Assembly (NCBI GenBank): GCA_022701365.1
Contig: JAKUHH010000303.1
Coordinates: forward strand, 310,001 to 374,000
Length of the DNA: 64,000 bases
Direction of reading: 5' to 3'
Origin: Mycocentrospora acerina
Taxonomy: Eukaryota > Ascomycota > Dothideomycetes > Pleosporales
Numbering within the stretch: position 1 is the first letter of the stretch; each line of letters opens with the position of its first letter. This document shows positions 42,701-54,027 of this stretch, in pieces. The position numbers were made by a program, and so were the translations under genes. The notes beneath the pieces were generated by a model. The model made no database searches. It was not told the DNA's origin and worked only from the letters and a program-made list of their open reading frames with translations.

Positions 42701-45201
42701 AAGAGTACCTTCGCCCTCAGGAGGATCATAGTGGCATAAACGATAGTGAGGAGGATCCATTTGGGAACATCCCCGATCTAAGCGTGGACGAGATAGAGGA
42801 GCAAGAGGTCAGGTCTGCATCACCTGTCCGCCCCCAGCCCAGTGCAGAGACAATCTTGGAAGAGGATGAACTTACTGAAGGACCACGGCCAGCCACACGG
42901 GAAGGCAAAGGAGTTCCGTTCAACGATGTCAGTTCGGTTCCCTCCAAGGCATCCAACTTTGCATCTAGTTTCCCACAGACGGAGACACGAGCAACATCTT
43001 GGAGCACACAAGCCCCACGCAAGTTGAGCACTCATAAACAGCCGAAACCGCAGACCACATATGCGATTCCCGAGTCGGACGAAGATGATATCGAACACGA
43101 AATCAAATACTTTGAGGGTCGTAACGGTGTTGCTTCTGGTGTTCCTCGTAGTCGACTACGGGACATCACCATTTCCATTGCAGAGCGAGCAGTTCAAGGC
43201 TTGGACCAGCCGTCTGCAGGCACTACGCAAGGGTATGGCCAGGCTGTACGGCCTCAGCCAAAGTCACACTTGAAAAGCTCAGCATGGAGCCACCTGAAAA
43301 GCGCGAGAGCGCAACCAGTCGCCAGACCAAACCGAAGAACAACCTTCCATGGCGATGGCGACCTGTCGCTTCTTGAGGAACAGCCTCCAAAGAACTATCG
43401 CATGCAGGTCTCTATGAGTGTTTCTGCACCTGTTCTTAGCCATCGTGAGCAAGACACGCTACTTGCCATTCCGTCTTCTCCGATGAAGGGAGACGTTACC
43501 TTCATGCTCAGTGATCTACCAGATTTTACTCTCAATCAGGTTGACGAGCGTGAACTGCCAGATCGGGTAGTCATAAGGCACGACGGCACCAAATTCTCCA
43601 AAGCGCTCGAGGATCGCTACGCACAAGGTACTGCAGAGCTGGTGAAGGCATTACAAGATGCTGAACCAGATGAGCCTTACTGGGAAGATCTACGTCAAGT
43701 CAAGCTCGACAACAAGGGTCTCAACACCTTGCACCGTCTCGATGAGCTATGCTATCAACTCGAAGAACTCAATGTGTCAAGCAACAATATAAATCACGTT
43801 GAGGGAATACCTTACACCGTGCGCCGTTTACAAGCAAACCACAATGCTCTCAATGGGCTCACCTCCTGGGCAAGTTTGGGAAACTTGCAGCATCTTGACA
43901 TATCCGGAAATGACATTGACAGTCTGGATGGACTTGCTGAATTGATTCACCTTCGTGTGCTCAAAGTAGACAGTAATAAGATCGAGTCTCTTGATAGTAT
44001 TCTGCACCTAGATGGGCTCATGGAGCTGAGTGCTGGGGAGAACCAGATCGAAAGCGTGGATTTTGCACGAGCTAGCTTGTGAGTATATTCTACTATACCA
44101 ATCAATGATTGGTTGCTAATATGAACTTCAGAAAATCTCTCACCGACTTGGATCTTAGGAAGAATCGTCTTCTTGAAGTTCGGAATCTGCACCGCCTGCC
44201 ACAGCTCCAACATCTCAATCTTGGTACGTAACGGAGAAAAGAGGCTACAAGCTAAATCAGGGCTAACTCACATAGATGACAACGAAATCGAAGAGTTCCC
44301 ACTGCTTGATTTGCCTGCTGAGCGATGCAGTTCTCTACGATCTATTCATTTGTGCAGGAATAGAACGACTTTACTTGATGTCGATCGGCACTTCCCCAGG
44401 CTTGAGTCTCTCTATGTCGATGGAAACTCCCTGACGCATGTATCTGGTCTTGAACACCTTAGATACCTTCGCACCTTTTCGGCAAGGGAACAAATCCTGG
44501 AAAGCGATTCAGACGCAGAGACTTGCGTCAGCAATCTTGTCAGGAACTCTGATGTTCGCAATCTATACATCTCACTCAATCCAACGCGAGGCTTCGAAAT
44601 CTCGCAGCATCTGCTGAATCTCCAGCGATTGGAGCTATCGTCTATGGGTCTGAAAGAACTCCCAGCCGATTTTGGACAGCTCACCCCAAACATCCGCTCT
44701 ATCAACCTCAATTTCAACTCACTCAAAGATCTCAGACCACTTCTCAACATCAAGCGACTGAGCGAACTCCTGGTAGCCGGCAACAAACTCGAACGCCTGC
44801 GCGCAAATGCGCTGGTTCTGGGTAAACTCGCAACGCTCTCCAAACTTGACTGGCGAGAGAATCCACTCACGATGCGCTTCTACGCTCCTGCATGTGAGAA
44901 TCGTGTCATCTCACTCAGGCAGAAGCCCTCGGACGAGCAGTCCACGGACCGCTTTGTGCTTCCTATCGGAGATGCTGAGGCAGACGACCAACATCTCTTA
45001 CGCTTAGACTACGAGACGCGTATTAGGCGTCGCGTTACTGAGATGATGCTCGCCAATCTCTGTAGGAATTTAAGAGAGCTAGATGGTCTGACATTTGACA
45101 AAGCGCGAGTGCTGGTCAAGGACGACGTCTGGGAGCGGTTGCTCTTCCTCGGCGTTCTGCAGCGCAAGCAAACAGAAGTCGGGAGCGACGATACAGAGTG
45201 A
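39706..45201 (+). CDS. cdc11: Septation initiation network scaffold, Cdc11/Nud1-like leucine-rich repeat protein
   Basis: Three exons: 39706-44078, 44132-44223 and 44276-45201, giving 1796 residues. The first 1300 residues are Ser/Thr/Pro-rich and disordered with many SP/TP sites. From about 1325 come SDS22-like leucine-rich repeats (VKLDNKGLNTLHRLDELC, LEELNVSSNNINHVEGIP, LQHLDISGNDIDSLDGLAEL and on to about 1700). Both introns cut inside repeats, and splicing restores LTDLDLRKNRL and LNLDDNEIEEF. The C-terminal cap reads LCRNLRELDGLTFDKARVLV. Family knowledge: Cdc11 (fission yeast), Nud1 (budding yeast) and SnaD (Aspergillus) hold SIN/MEN kinases at the spindle pole body, controlling mitotic exit and septation. 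The assignment rests on the C-terminal repeats plus a huge disordered N-terminus. Confidence 0.9.
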
Positions 45202-45706
45202 TGGATGAAATGATGAAGCTACGAAGCCACGAAGCGATGAAGGATATATTTTAGCGGGGAATGGCGGCGCAAGGTTCTTGGCTTAAAACAGGAGTGGTTA
45301 TCTTGTGTGCAGTTTCAATTGCCTGCAAGGTTCAGTTTGCGTTTGGTGTCCTGGGAGTTCCTTGTTATATTTGGTGAAGCATTGGGTATGGACATCTTTT
45401 AGCGCACACGTAGACTTTCGGTGGGGTTTAGGTTCAAACCTTTGTACGATATATCGAATTGTATTGGTAATGGATTGGCCGCATGAATTTCACGATGAAT
45501 CTACATGTGAGATACTGGAAAGAATATGAAACTGCAGTACAAAGGACTTGTTCTTGATTGTCGCGTCTCAACGTTGGAACAGTCTCCACGTGGGGAAGAA
45601 AGTCCGTGCACTGCATGCATATCAAGTAACCATCTCGTGACAATACTCCAACAAGAGCTCCCTTCGTAACGACATGAGCTCCATCTCTCTTAACCTCTAA
45701 AACACA
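45202..45706. other. Spacer, no gene
   Basis: 3' region of the Cdc11-like gene and promoter of the She4-like gene. A GGTTCAAACC string near 45431 has no tRNA arms around it. Confidence 0.65.
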
Positions 45707-48163
45707 ATGTCAACTTCACCCGAGCAAGGACGGGCTCTGCATCTCGCGCAAAAAGCAAGCGAGAGTACCAAGGCCGGCGAATTGGCAAACGCCGCAAAGT
45801 ACCTGCGTGAGGCGAGCTCCATTGCTCCCGACCTTCCGCAAATCAAAGAAGCATGGAAAAATCTGAGAGCCGAGGAAGACAAGAGCGAACTATTGACCAT
45901 CTGTAAAATCTGGGTTAGGAGCAAAGATGAACACGATGGAGAACGAGCATTAAAGACGTTGAGAGCGCAGGGCTTAAAGCCGAAAGAGGCGGAACAGGTC
46001 ATGGAGATTTTATTCGAATTCAAAGGTGAAGACGATATGCTCGATCAGGTGACGGGCGAGTTGTTGCAAAGTCCCGGGGCGCAGACATGGCTCGCAAACG
46101 CAGTGCGAGAACAACCAACACGCATTTACTATGAACTCTTCGAGCGGGGAGACGATTCCATTGATGGGCTGCTCAAAGTCATGCTTAACAGGAATATCTG
46201 GCCAGACGATGAAGCATTCAAGAGTGGACACAGAGACATCTTTATGCTTAGCCTTGCGATGATGATGGAGGAAGCGCTGGATTATCCAGAACGCGCTATG
46301 AAAGGCATTGCACAGCTGCTTGCTCACTATGCAGAACACCTCAAGGGTATTATCGATGCAGATAGTTTCGATGTTATTCTGACATCGCTCGACATCCGAC
46401 TTCCGAATAGCCTGCGGAGTCAGGCCACTATCGCGACCATCAAGCTATTCGAACTCGCCCCGGATACTGCGCAAGAGTTGATTTCAAAGTTCGTTACGCA
46501 TCGCGCGAAGAAGGGGGAGGCGAATGATCTGGTTATTGCGTTTTCGGCGGCAGCAGCAATATTCCCAGTCGCTGCTACGGCTGCTGCAGCGCTGTTCCTC
46601 ACAGATGGGTTCGCTGCTCAACTCGTGCCTATGATCGAACGCAAGAAGTCTCTTAAGTTGGAGCAGGCCATCTTGGAGCTCATCAGTGCCGCATGTGTAG
46701 ACAAGAATTGCCGAGACGCGATCAACCAGAACTGCAGAGAGTGGCTCGAGGACCTGGTCGCTGACTGTCCAGACAAGAAGCGCGCGAACCTAGCAGCACT
46801 CGTTCTCGTCAAATTAGGCGAGGAAGTACCTTCCTCTGAGGGCCCTCAGATCTATACACCAGGAAAGGTTGATCGGAGTGATTTGATTGCAAGCTTCAAG
46901 TCTATGGTGATAGGAGGTGATGCTTCATCAAAGCAAGACTCTGTGGAAGGGCTCGCATATGCCTCCCTTCAACCCAAAATCCGTGAGGATCTCTCAAAAT
47001 CGCCAAAGTTTCTCAAGCGCCTGATCACCACAATGAGTGATTCAACATCACCAGCGAACGTCCTCTTCGGCGGTCTCACAATCTTTGTAAACCTGACTAC
47101 GTATCTACCCATCCAATCCGAAGAAGAGAAGCGCATGGCCCAGCTCAAAGCCTACGCCAACGTGCAGAAGCCAGTGGAACCTGATGAGTTACTCAACGAC
47201 ACATACGTCAGCACACGGTGCAAGCGCGTCCTCGACGCTGGTCTCGTGCCCCTCCTCATCCACATTTGCAAAAAAGGATCACCCTCCGTGCTCTCCCAAA
47301 GCAGCCAGATCCTACTTGCCTTGAGTAAAGAGCCAAAAAACCGCGGCACGTTGGCCCAACAAGGCGCCGTCAAACTCTTGATTCAGATCTACGACCACAT
47401 CTCTGCAACCGCACAAAATTCCTCAACAGGAACAACACCCTACCCGCCCACCGCCCTCCCCACAACCGCACAAGCCCTCTCCCGGCTTCTGATCAGCATC
47501 AACCCCTCACACGTATTCAACGCTGCACTCCCCAGTCCCTCAGCTATCCGCCCCCTCTCTAGTCAGCTCTCCCGCACGGAAAGCTCCACATGGCAACTCA
47601 ACGCCTTCGAGGCGCTCCTCGCACTTACCAATCTTGCATCCCTAGACCGCCAAACACAAGACCAGATCATCCGACAGGCATTCGATCAAGTAGTCGATGA
47701 GCTTCTCCTAGGCGACAATACCATGGTTCGCAGAGCCGCCACAGAATTACTCTGCAACCTCATGGCTTCTCCACTTTGCATCGAGAGATTCGCAGACGGC
47801 TCTGCAAGAGCAAAACACAGAATGCATCTCCTTCTCGCCATGACAGACGTCGAAGATGCACGCACACGATCTGCAGCGGGGGGTGCGCTGGCAATGCTCC
47901 TCTCTGTTGATCTGGCCGTGACGGAGTTTCTGAAGCAGGACAAGGGTGTCGAGTTCCTGCTTGGGCTGTGCCAGGATGAAGATGAGGATATCAGGCATAG
48001 AGGCGTGGTATGCTTGCGTAGCGTTGTAGATGTGGATGGAGGTGTGGCTGCGTTGAACAAGAAAGGCGCGGTGGGGACGCTGAAGGTTGTGCTCAAGGAG
48101 AGTCGTAGACAGGAGATTTTGGGGGTTGGAGTCGAGACGCTGAAGATTTTGCTGGGGCAGTAG
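45707..48163 (+). CDS. SHE4: UNC-45/She4/Rng3-type myosin chaperone
   Basis: Single exon, 818 residues. It is an almost fully helical armadillo-repeat protein. The N-terminal 60 residues (ALHLAQKASESTKAGELANA, then AAKYLREASSIAPDLPQIKE) resemble a degenerate TPR. The central and C-terminal UCS armadillo region includes AAAIFPVAATAAAALF, SVEGLAYASLQPKIRED and MVRRAATELLCNLMASPLC. The last repeats end in VLKESRRQEILGVGVETLKI. Family knowledge: UCS-domain proteins fold and stabilise myosin motor heads, needed for endocytosis, cytokinesis and polarised growth. Size fits fungal members (about 750-800). The Cdc11-like neighbour also works in cytokinesis, but adjacency alone shows no link. Confidence 0.92.
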   Translation: MSTSPEQGRALHLAQKASESTKAGELANAAKYLREASSIAPDLPQIKEAWKNLRAEEDKSELLTICKIWVRSKDEHDGERALKTLRAQGLKPKEAEQVMEILFEFKGEDDMLDQVTGELLQSPGAQTWLANAVREQPTRIYYELFERGDDSIDGLLKVMLNRNIWPDDEAFKSGHRDIFMLSLAMMMEEALDYPERAMKGIAQLLAHYAEHLKGIIDADSFDVILTSLDIRLPNSLRSQATIATIKLFELAPDTAQELISKFVTHRAKKGEANDLVIAFSAAAAIFPVAATAAAALFLTDGFAAQLVPMIERKKSLKLEQAILELISAACVDKNCRDAINQNCREWLEDLVADCPDKKRANLAALVLVKLGEEVPSSEGPQIYTPGKVDRSDLIASFKSMVIGGDASSKQDSVEGLAYASLQPKIREDLSKSPKFLKRLITTMSDSTSPANVLFGGLTIFVNLTTYLPIQSEEEKRMAQLKAYANVQKPVEPDELLNDTYVSTRCKRVLDAGLVPLLIHICKKGSPSVLSQSSQILLALSKEPKNRGTLAQQGAVKLLIQIYDHISATAQNSSTGTTPYPPTALPTTAQALSRLLISINPSHVFNAALPSPSAIRPLSSQLSRTESSTWQLNAFEALLALTNLASLDRQTQDQIIRQAFDQVVDELLLGDNTMVRRAATELLCNLMASPLCIERFADGSARAKHRMHLLLAMTDVEDARTRSAAGGALAMLLSVDLAVTEFLKQDKGVEFLLGLCQDEDEDIRHRGVVCLRSVVDVDGGVAALNKKGAVGTLKVVLKESRRQEILGVGVETLKILLGQ

Positions 48164-49786
48164 AACATGCGTGGGATAGGGCGGGAACATTGAGAAGGGG
48201 CAAGTTAGATTCTTTTCCTTGTAGGACAATGTATTGGTATTAAAATTTATAAAAAACTGTAGAACGATGTCATGCTTTGTCGACGATGATGCTATCTCCC
48301 TTTTCCTCTCTCTCCTTTCTTCTATAGTATCCCTCCAAACCTCCTTATGATGCCTCCCCGCCTTCCCTAGCTGCTCCACAACATCTTGCAGCCTCCCCCT
48401 CATCCCCCTCCCCCCACCTCACCTGTCTACAAAACTTCTTCCCAACCCCATACCTCCCTCTGTCTTCTGACCCACTTACCCTTACACAGGCCAATAAACA
48501 TCTTTCGATATTATAGGTTTGTATTGAGCAGTAGCAGAATACAGAGGGGGAACGTGTGGTGGCTATACGTTGTGAGAGCCGTGTGTTTATCAAGGTTTGT
48601 TTATCTCACTGAATACAGACTACAGACGGGCTCAACGTTTTAAAGCTATCTTTGAAGTTTGATGTGCCGATGGTAATTGCAAGAAAATAACGTAGATGTA
48701 TAGTTGGATGTCAGTGTTTTCCGCTCAAGATGTAACGACCAAGCCGTTATTCTTCTTTCTCCATTTTTCCAATACGTCAGGGTATTAAATAAATTGGGGC
48801 AATGACAATTGTTGGACTGTAAATAAGATGGTATGATCAATTATACTAAGAGACTTAAATACTGTTTAAAATTATAAGTTGTGTTATACTTTCTAACAAG
48901 ATTATCCTTCGACTTCTGCGTTGGTAGAGTGCATCGCATAAATCCGTTGTGTTTTGCTTCTTGTGAAATGAACGGAACGTAATGAAAATGACTCTTAATC
49001 GCCTGTTGAATTATCATGGAAAACTTCGACCAGGGCCTACTGTCTTTCTGGAAACCGAGAAAATTGCTTTTGTAGTGATAAGATGTAAATTTCATCCCGA
49101 TTTCGAGGTTGAGTAGATTCAAGCCTTTTATGTATAGTAGTAAGGAACCGCCGGTTAGATAGGCTACAATTCCTGTAGAGAAATTGTTCACTTCGCAGTT
49201 CATATTTTTGTGCACTAAATTAGATACCCTTAGAGGAAGTTCGCAGGCCTGGTATTTGTCTGCTGACTAGCTAAGTAGTGCATGGATTGTTTGAACAAGG
49301 CAGCAAAATTATTTCCACATATCATTGCAGGTTGTACATTTAGACGTGATTAGAATCCCAGTGGCACATGAACACTATAAATAGGTCATGGATAAAATAT
49401 AAAGTCCCCACTACGAGGTTGACACCTTCCAGAGGCAAAGTTTCCTGACTGCTATGAGGGTTGTGACTGTGTGTATGATATCGTAGATGAACTGGTTGAA
49501 TATATCATGGCAGTGGCCAATATGAGAAAAGCTAGAGCAACGACTGACCTGCTAAAACAGATGCTAGTCGTAAATGATACCAATTTTTCTCAAGCACAAG
49601 AGAAGCAAATAAAGGTCAAAGTCAAACAACTTAAACATCAACCGTTCCTGACGGGACTGGCTCAAACACCCAACCGTAGCTACCCCGCCAAACAGCGCAG
49701 CTTCACGTTCCAACGCGGGGCATTCCACAGCACCAACGCGAACCACCAACTGCTCCCCGTACCAATCACTTGCACCCACCGCCAAA
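48164..49786. other. AT-rich spacer between SHE4 and TMA20
   Basis: 1.6 kb. About 48640-49450 is distinctly AT-rich compared with both neighbours. Minus-strand 48841-49215 and plus-strand 49471-49842 are open, but their first codon is GTG, and the second runs out of frame across TMA20 exon 1. No gene is supported. Confidence 0.6.
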
Positions 49787-50509
49787 ATGTTCAAGAAAGA
49801 GTACGCTCACCAATAATCCCAACTCAAATACTCACGCGCTAACCAACCCTCAGTATATCCTCGGGCGCAAAATCAAAGGTAAAATCCAGCGCCCAACGCG
49901 CCATCCGCAGCAAGATCATCGAGGAATACCCCAAACTCGAGCCCTACATCGAAGACATACTGCCCAAAAAGGAGCAACTAGACCTCGTAAAACTGTACAA
50001 CCACCCCCCTTCCTTACTCTTCTTCTCCTTCTTCTTCCCTCTCGAATCACCCACGACGAGGTGGCTGACAAAAAAACAACAACAGACCAGACCGCGTCTC
50101 GCTCTACACCCTCAACGGCACCCCACTCTTCTTTCAACACATGGACGATGCCATCCTCCCGCACCTCACCCTCGTGCACAAATACCCCACCGCGTTCCAC
50201 CGCCTGCGCATCGACCGCGGCGCAATCCGCTTCGTGCTCTCGGGCGCGACGCTCATGGCCCCGGGGCTGACTTCGCCGGGGGGCCGCCTCCCGGGCGCAG
50301 ACCTCTCAGACGAGGACAAGGAGGCGTATGGCGCAGAGGATCTCGCGCCGGGGACGGTCGTGGTGATTGAGGCCGAGGGCAAGGAGACGGCGTGTATGGT
50401 CGGTGTGTTGAAGATGGGGACCAAGGAGATGAAGGAGGCGAAGAAGGGGCAGGCGTGTGAGGCGGGGCATTATCTGGGTGATGGGCTTTGGGCATTGAAT
50501 CTGGCGTGA
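49787..50509 (+). CDS. TMA20: Tma20/MCT-1-type translation factor with PUA domain
   Basis: Three exons: 49787-49800 (14 nt), 49854-49994 and 50086-50509, giving 192 residues (yeast Tma20 has 181). Spliced N-terminus: MFKKDISSGAKSKVKSSAQR. IEEYPKLEPYIEDILPKK follows, then LVKLPDRVSLY across intron 2. This aligns without length change to the yeast LIK..DKIQLY segment. The PUA domain holds VDRGAIRFVLSGATLMAPGL-like sequence (here IDRGAIRFVLSGATLMAPGL) and ends GHYLGDGLWALNL. Family knowledge: Tma20 with Tma22 acts in 40S subunit recycling and re-initiation. The first exon is so short that simple ORF calling starts the gene at 50141 and loses the N-terminal half. Confidence 0.94.
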
Positions 50510-50867
50510 AGAAGGAGAGAGGATGAGGTGGAGACGAGTCTGCGTTTTGTTTCGTTACTGCGAGGATGAGGAGAATGCTGCTTCATGTCGCCGCTTATGG
50601 CTGGCGTGGCGTGGCGGTGTGTATGGATAAATGGCACAATGCAGATAATCCGAGTCTGGAGAAGGATTCTAGAGCCATTTATTTGGCCGGAAAGTTCCAT
50701 AGAGAGGACATTGGGCAAGGATGGAAATAAGCCGGGAGAACATGTGTTTGGGGGGGTTATTGGAAATAAACTTGGTATCATATGCCAGCCGTGAACCTTC
50801 CAACCAATGTACAAAATGCTATCTACTTCTGCAAACGTACTTGGTCAGACCGTGTACATGATGAACT
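50510..50867. other. Convergent spacer, TMA20 / SGT2
   Basis: 358 bp between two 3' ends. Nothing else seen. Confidence 0.75.
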
Positions 50868-52159
50868 CTATTGAGGGGCTCCGCGGCCAGCTCCTCGGCC
50901 AGCTCCTCCAGCTCCTCCAGCTCCTCCAGCGCCGCCCATGAAGTTCCGTGCCCTATCGCATCATTAGCCAACGTCTCTCAAGTCTTCCAGATAGTACTCA
51001 CATCTCAGCCAAGCTGGGGTCGTTCATCAACTCCGACATGTTTGGCATACCGCCGCCAGCACCGCCAGCGCCTCCACCTCCACGTCCCATCGATTGAGCC
51101 ATCTCTGCTATCCTAGGGTTGCTCATGAGGTTGTTCAGTGCGTCTGGGTTGCTCATGAGGTTCTGTGCCATCTGCCTCATCATGGGGTTTTGCATGAGAC
51201 CAGCCAAGTCTGGCATGCCGCCACCACCTCCGCCTCCACCGCCTCCACCAAACATTCCTGCCAGTGCAGAGAGGTCAGGGGCACCGCCAGCTCCTCCTCC
51301 TCCTCCGCCACCGAACATGCCTGCCAACGCGGAAAGATCAGGCATCCCTCCAGCGCCAGCGCCTGGCGCACCACGGGGAGCATCGGCGGCACCGACATCA
51401 CCACCCTCCTCTTCAACGCGCTTCTTCGCCGTCTCGTAGCCCTTGCGCATGACATCCGAACCACCACCCTCGGCATCCATACCCGCCTTGTACGCCTCCA
51501 TGGCACCCTTCGCATCACCAAGCACGTACTTTGCGAGACCGAGACGCGACCATGCCTTGGAGTAGTTGGGGTCAGCAGCGACTGCCATCTCCGCGTCCTC
51601 CTTTGCCAGCTCGTGCTTGCCCATGCCCGAGTGTGCGGCGGCGCGGTTGGAGAGGTAGATGGGGTTGAGCGGGACGACGTCGAGAGCAGCAGTGTAGTGC
51701 TTGACAGCACTGTCGTAGTCCTTCTTCTTCATCGCCTCGTTGCCCAGTCCCTTCAGGCGCTCTGCCTCCTCCTTGTTCGCGCCTCCAGGCCCCTTTGCCG
51801 AGGCCGAGGGCACCTGTGGCGTAGCGGGTCGTGCCTCTGAAGCGGAGGAGCTTCCCTCAGTCGAGGCTGTGCTCTTTCCCTTTAGCTTCTCGTAGACGTT
51901 GTAGATTGCAAGCAGGTTCTGGCCGCCGAGGGCATCTTTCACCGCCGCCTCGTCGGTGGTGTCGACCTTGAAAGCTTCGGATATGCAGTTCGCGGCGACT
52001 TCAAGCTGCTCGGCGTCGTCAGGCGCTACTGACCCATCCGTCTGTGATGTCTGGAGAAAGTCGAGAATCGCGAGCGCCAGGCGCTTCTTGGTCTGGTTGT
52101 TTGCCTGGCAAATGTTAGGAAGCCGTATATGTATGCACGGCGGGGTAATCTCTCACCAT
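50868..52159 (-). CDS. SGT2: Small glutamine-rich TPR co-chaperone Sgt2
   Basis: Three exons: 52159-52157 (the ATG only), 52104-51002 and 50952-50868, giving 396 residues. The 52-nt first intron starts directly after ATG, and splicing gives MANNQTKKRLALAILDFLQ, the typical Sgt2 dimerisation start. TPR repeats span about 114-215 (KGLGNEAMKKKDYDSAVKHY, YLSNRAAAHSGMGKHELA, AWSRLGLAKYVLGD). A Gly-rich region then repeats MPDLSALAGMFGG with poly-Gly spacers, followed by Met/Asn-rich STI1-like segments (MMRQMAQNLMSNPDALNNLM). The last exon adds ARNFMGG and GA/GR repeats. Family knowledge: Sgt2 hands tail-anchored proteins to the GET pathway and binds Hsp70/Hsp90 through its TPR. The usual Gln-rich C-terminus is replaced here by Gly/Met-rich sequence. 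Confidence 0.93.
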
Positions 52160-52563
52160 AATGGCAATTGAAATCTTTGTTGTAGTGAACGGAGATGCGA
52201 CAGTCACGGTACTTGCGCTGGCCGTCAAAAAAAAGTATGCAGAAACGGGATATGAGAAAGTAAAGTTGTTGGCAGGCGGCAGAATATCAATCAAGTTGGA
52301 CTCGAAGCTTCCGTCAACCCAGACCACCTGCGGGGCGCCTGCCACTGTGGGGCGAACCAACCGCCAAGTTTCACGTGGATCACATTCACGCGCTTGAAGC
52401 CGGCTCGAATCTCTGTAGTGCAGTAATGATGGTGCTATAGATGAACTTTAGATGGTATAGATGCGCCGTCAAATGCTTCCATGGTACATATCTACTCTTA
52501 CACTCCATGATAATAAAAACACAAGATCGAAGGTGAGATGGTCATGGTCATGTCCAAGCGCGC
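52160..52563. other. Spacer, SGT2 promoter and TIM54 3' region
   Basis: 404 bp, no gene. An antisense frame at 52161-52397 has no features. Confidence 0.7.
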
Positions 52564-54027
52564 TCAATCATCGCTCAGCCCCTCCCAGAGAGGCTTCTTC
52601 TTCTCCTGCGGCCACAGCGAGCTGAACCACGACTGTTCTGTGTCGATGGCCACCCTGTTGGCACGTTCCTCCGCGTCGGCGTCCAAGGCAAACCTCCTCA
52701 TACGCTCCGCAATGCGTGGGTCAAGGACCATGTCGCTCAACCACACCTTCTCCTGTCCGTCTTCGTATTTTCGCTGCCTCGCAGTCTTGTGCCAACTCGC
52801 CTCTTCGTGAGCCAGTAATTGCTGTTGCTCCCACTGAGCGGCGTTGTTTCCGTCTTCCTCGCTGATCACAGAAGCCTCACCAGGGGCCTCAAAAGGTCGG
52901 TACAGACCCAGTACCGCTGCTGCTGTTTCGCGGCCAACTTCATCTGCAACCTTGCGCTTGTTCAGGTACCGGTACATGCGAATCGGGAAGTTCCAGAACC
53001 CCAGAAGATGCGGGAGAGGCACGACAGCGGCAGGCCCGAGAGCACGAGGGCAGTTCGGGGAAAGGGCAGAGTTCTCGTAGTCGGAGGTTGTATTGAACGG
53101 CGGTGGTTGTGTCTTCTTCTTGGGCTTAGCCTCCTCCTCCTTTGGCTTCTCAGCATCCTCCTTGATTTCCTCTGTCTTGGGGTTTTCGAAGACAGCAGTG
53201 GGAGAAGCGTCGTCGGTCGCTGCTAATGTGGCAGCTTCAACAATTGGCTCGGCGGGCGAAGGAACGAGCTCGGGTGCCGTAGAAACCGGAATCTCAGCTG
53301 GCGTTTCTGCCGGAACTGGTGCATCCAACGGGCCTAACCAGCCCTCATGCATTCCTCTGACATACTCTTTCCAAGCATGCCTCCCAACGACAATATCCCC
53401 CGCTGGGCCATCCCACTCTCGCACTCCCGATCTTTGTCGTGTCGCCTCCAACAACTCCTCAATACCCTCCTCAATCTCCTCAGCACTCGGCTCTCCCCTC
53501 TTCTTCCTCAGCTTTCGTATCCGCTCCGCCAGCCCAGCCCTAACATCCCCCTCTCTCCGCCCCTCCACCGCATCCCAGTCCAGCGCAGCCGCCACCAAAA
53601 TAGGCTTTATGTATTCGTGAAAGTGGTCGCGCGCAGGCACCAGCCCATCCGCCGGCGGCGCAGAAATAAACACCGAGAGCTTCCGCGGCAGCTGTTGTGT
53701 GTCCAGCTGCTCCTGCGCAATATGCTCCACCAGCTTCGACCATTTCTTCTGTATGCGCTTCTTCTCGCGACGGTCGTACATGACGGCAGCTGTCCACGAT
53801 CCGGTAATGGACAGGAATATCATCCAGTTGCGTGACGGGAGTTTGAAGCGAATATTAGGTAGACCTAAGGGCATTATTTAGAAAAGCTGAGCACAAAATG
53901 GCGGCAAGAAAAAAAAATGGCGTAGCATACCCATCATCTTCCACACTGGATTCGGAGGTCTTGGGGGCTTGCTGGGCCCTGCGGACGCACCGCCAGCCGG
54001 TGTGGCCTTTGCATCAGGTTCAGCCAT
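52564..54027 (-). CDS. TIM54: Mitochondrial inner membrane translocase subunit Tim54
   Basis: Two exons, 54027-53931 and 53864-52564 (66-nt intron), 465 residues. The N-terminus is Pro/Ala-rich (KPPRPPNPVWKMMGLPNIRF). A transmembrane helix lies at about 46-63 (WMIFLSITGSWTAAVMYDRR). RKLSVFISAPPADGL and FHEYIKPILVAAALDWDAVE follow, both typical of Tim54. A Pro/Glu/Ala-rich variable stretch separates this from the C-terminal block (LGFWNFPIRMYRYLNKRKVA, then ETAAAVLGLYRPF). Family knowledge: part of the TIM22 complex that inserts carrier proteins into the inner membrane. Splicing is required, because without it the protein would start at an internal Met and lose the Pro-rich segment. Confidence 0.94.

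Noticed and set aside
45428..45445. GGTTCAAACC, like a tRNA B-box
   Set aside because: No upstream A-box or cloverleaf stems at the proper distance.
49471..49842. 123-codon frame overlapping TMA20 exon 1
   Set aside because: It begins with GTG, conflicts with the well-supported TMA20 structure and has no motif.
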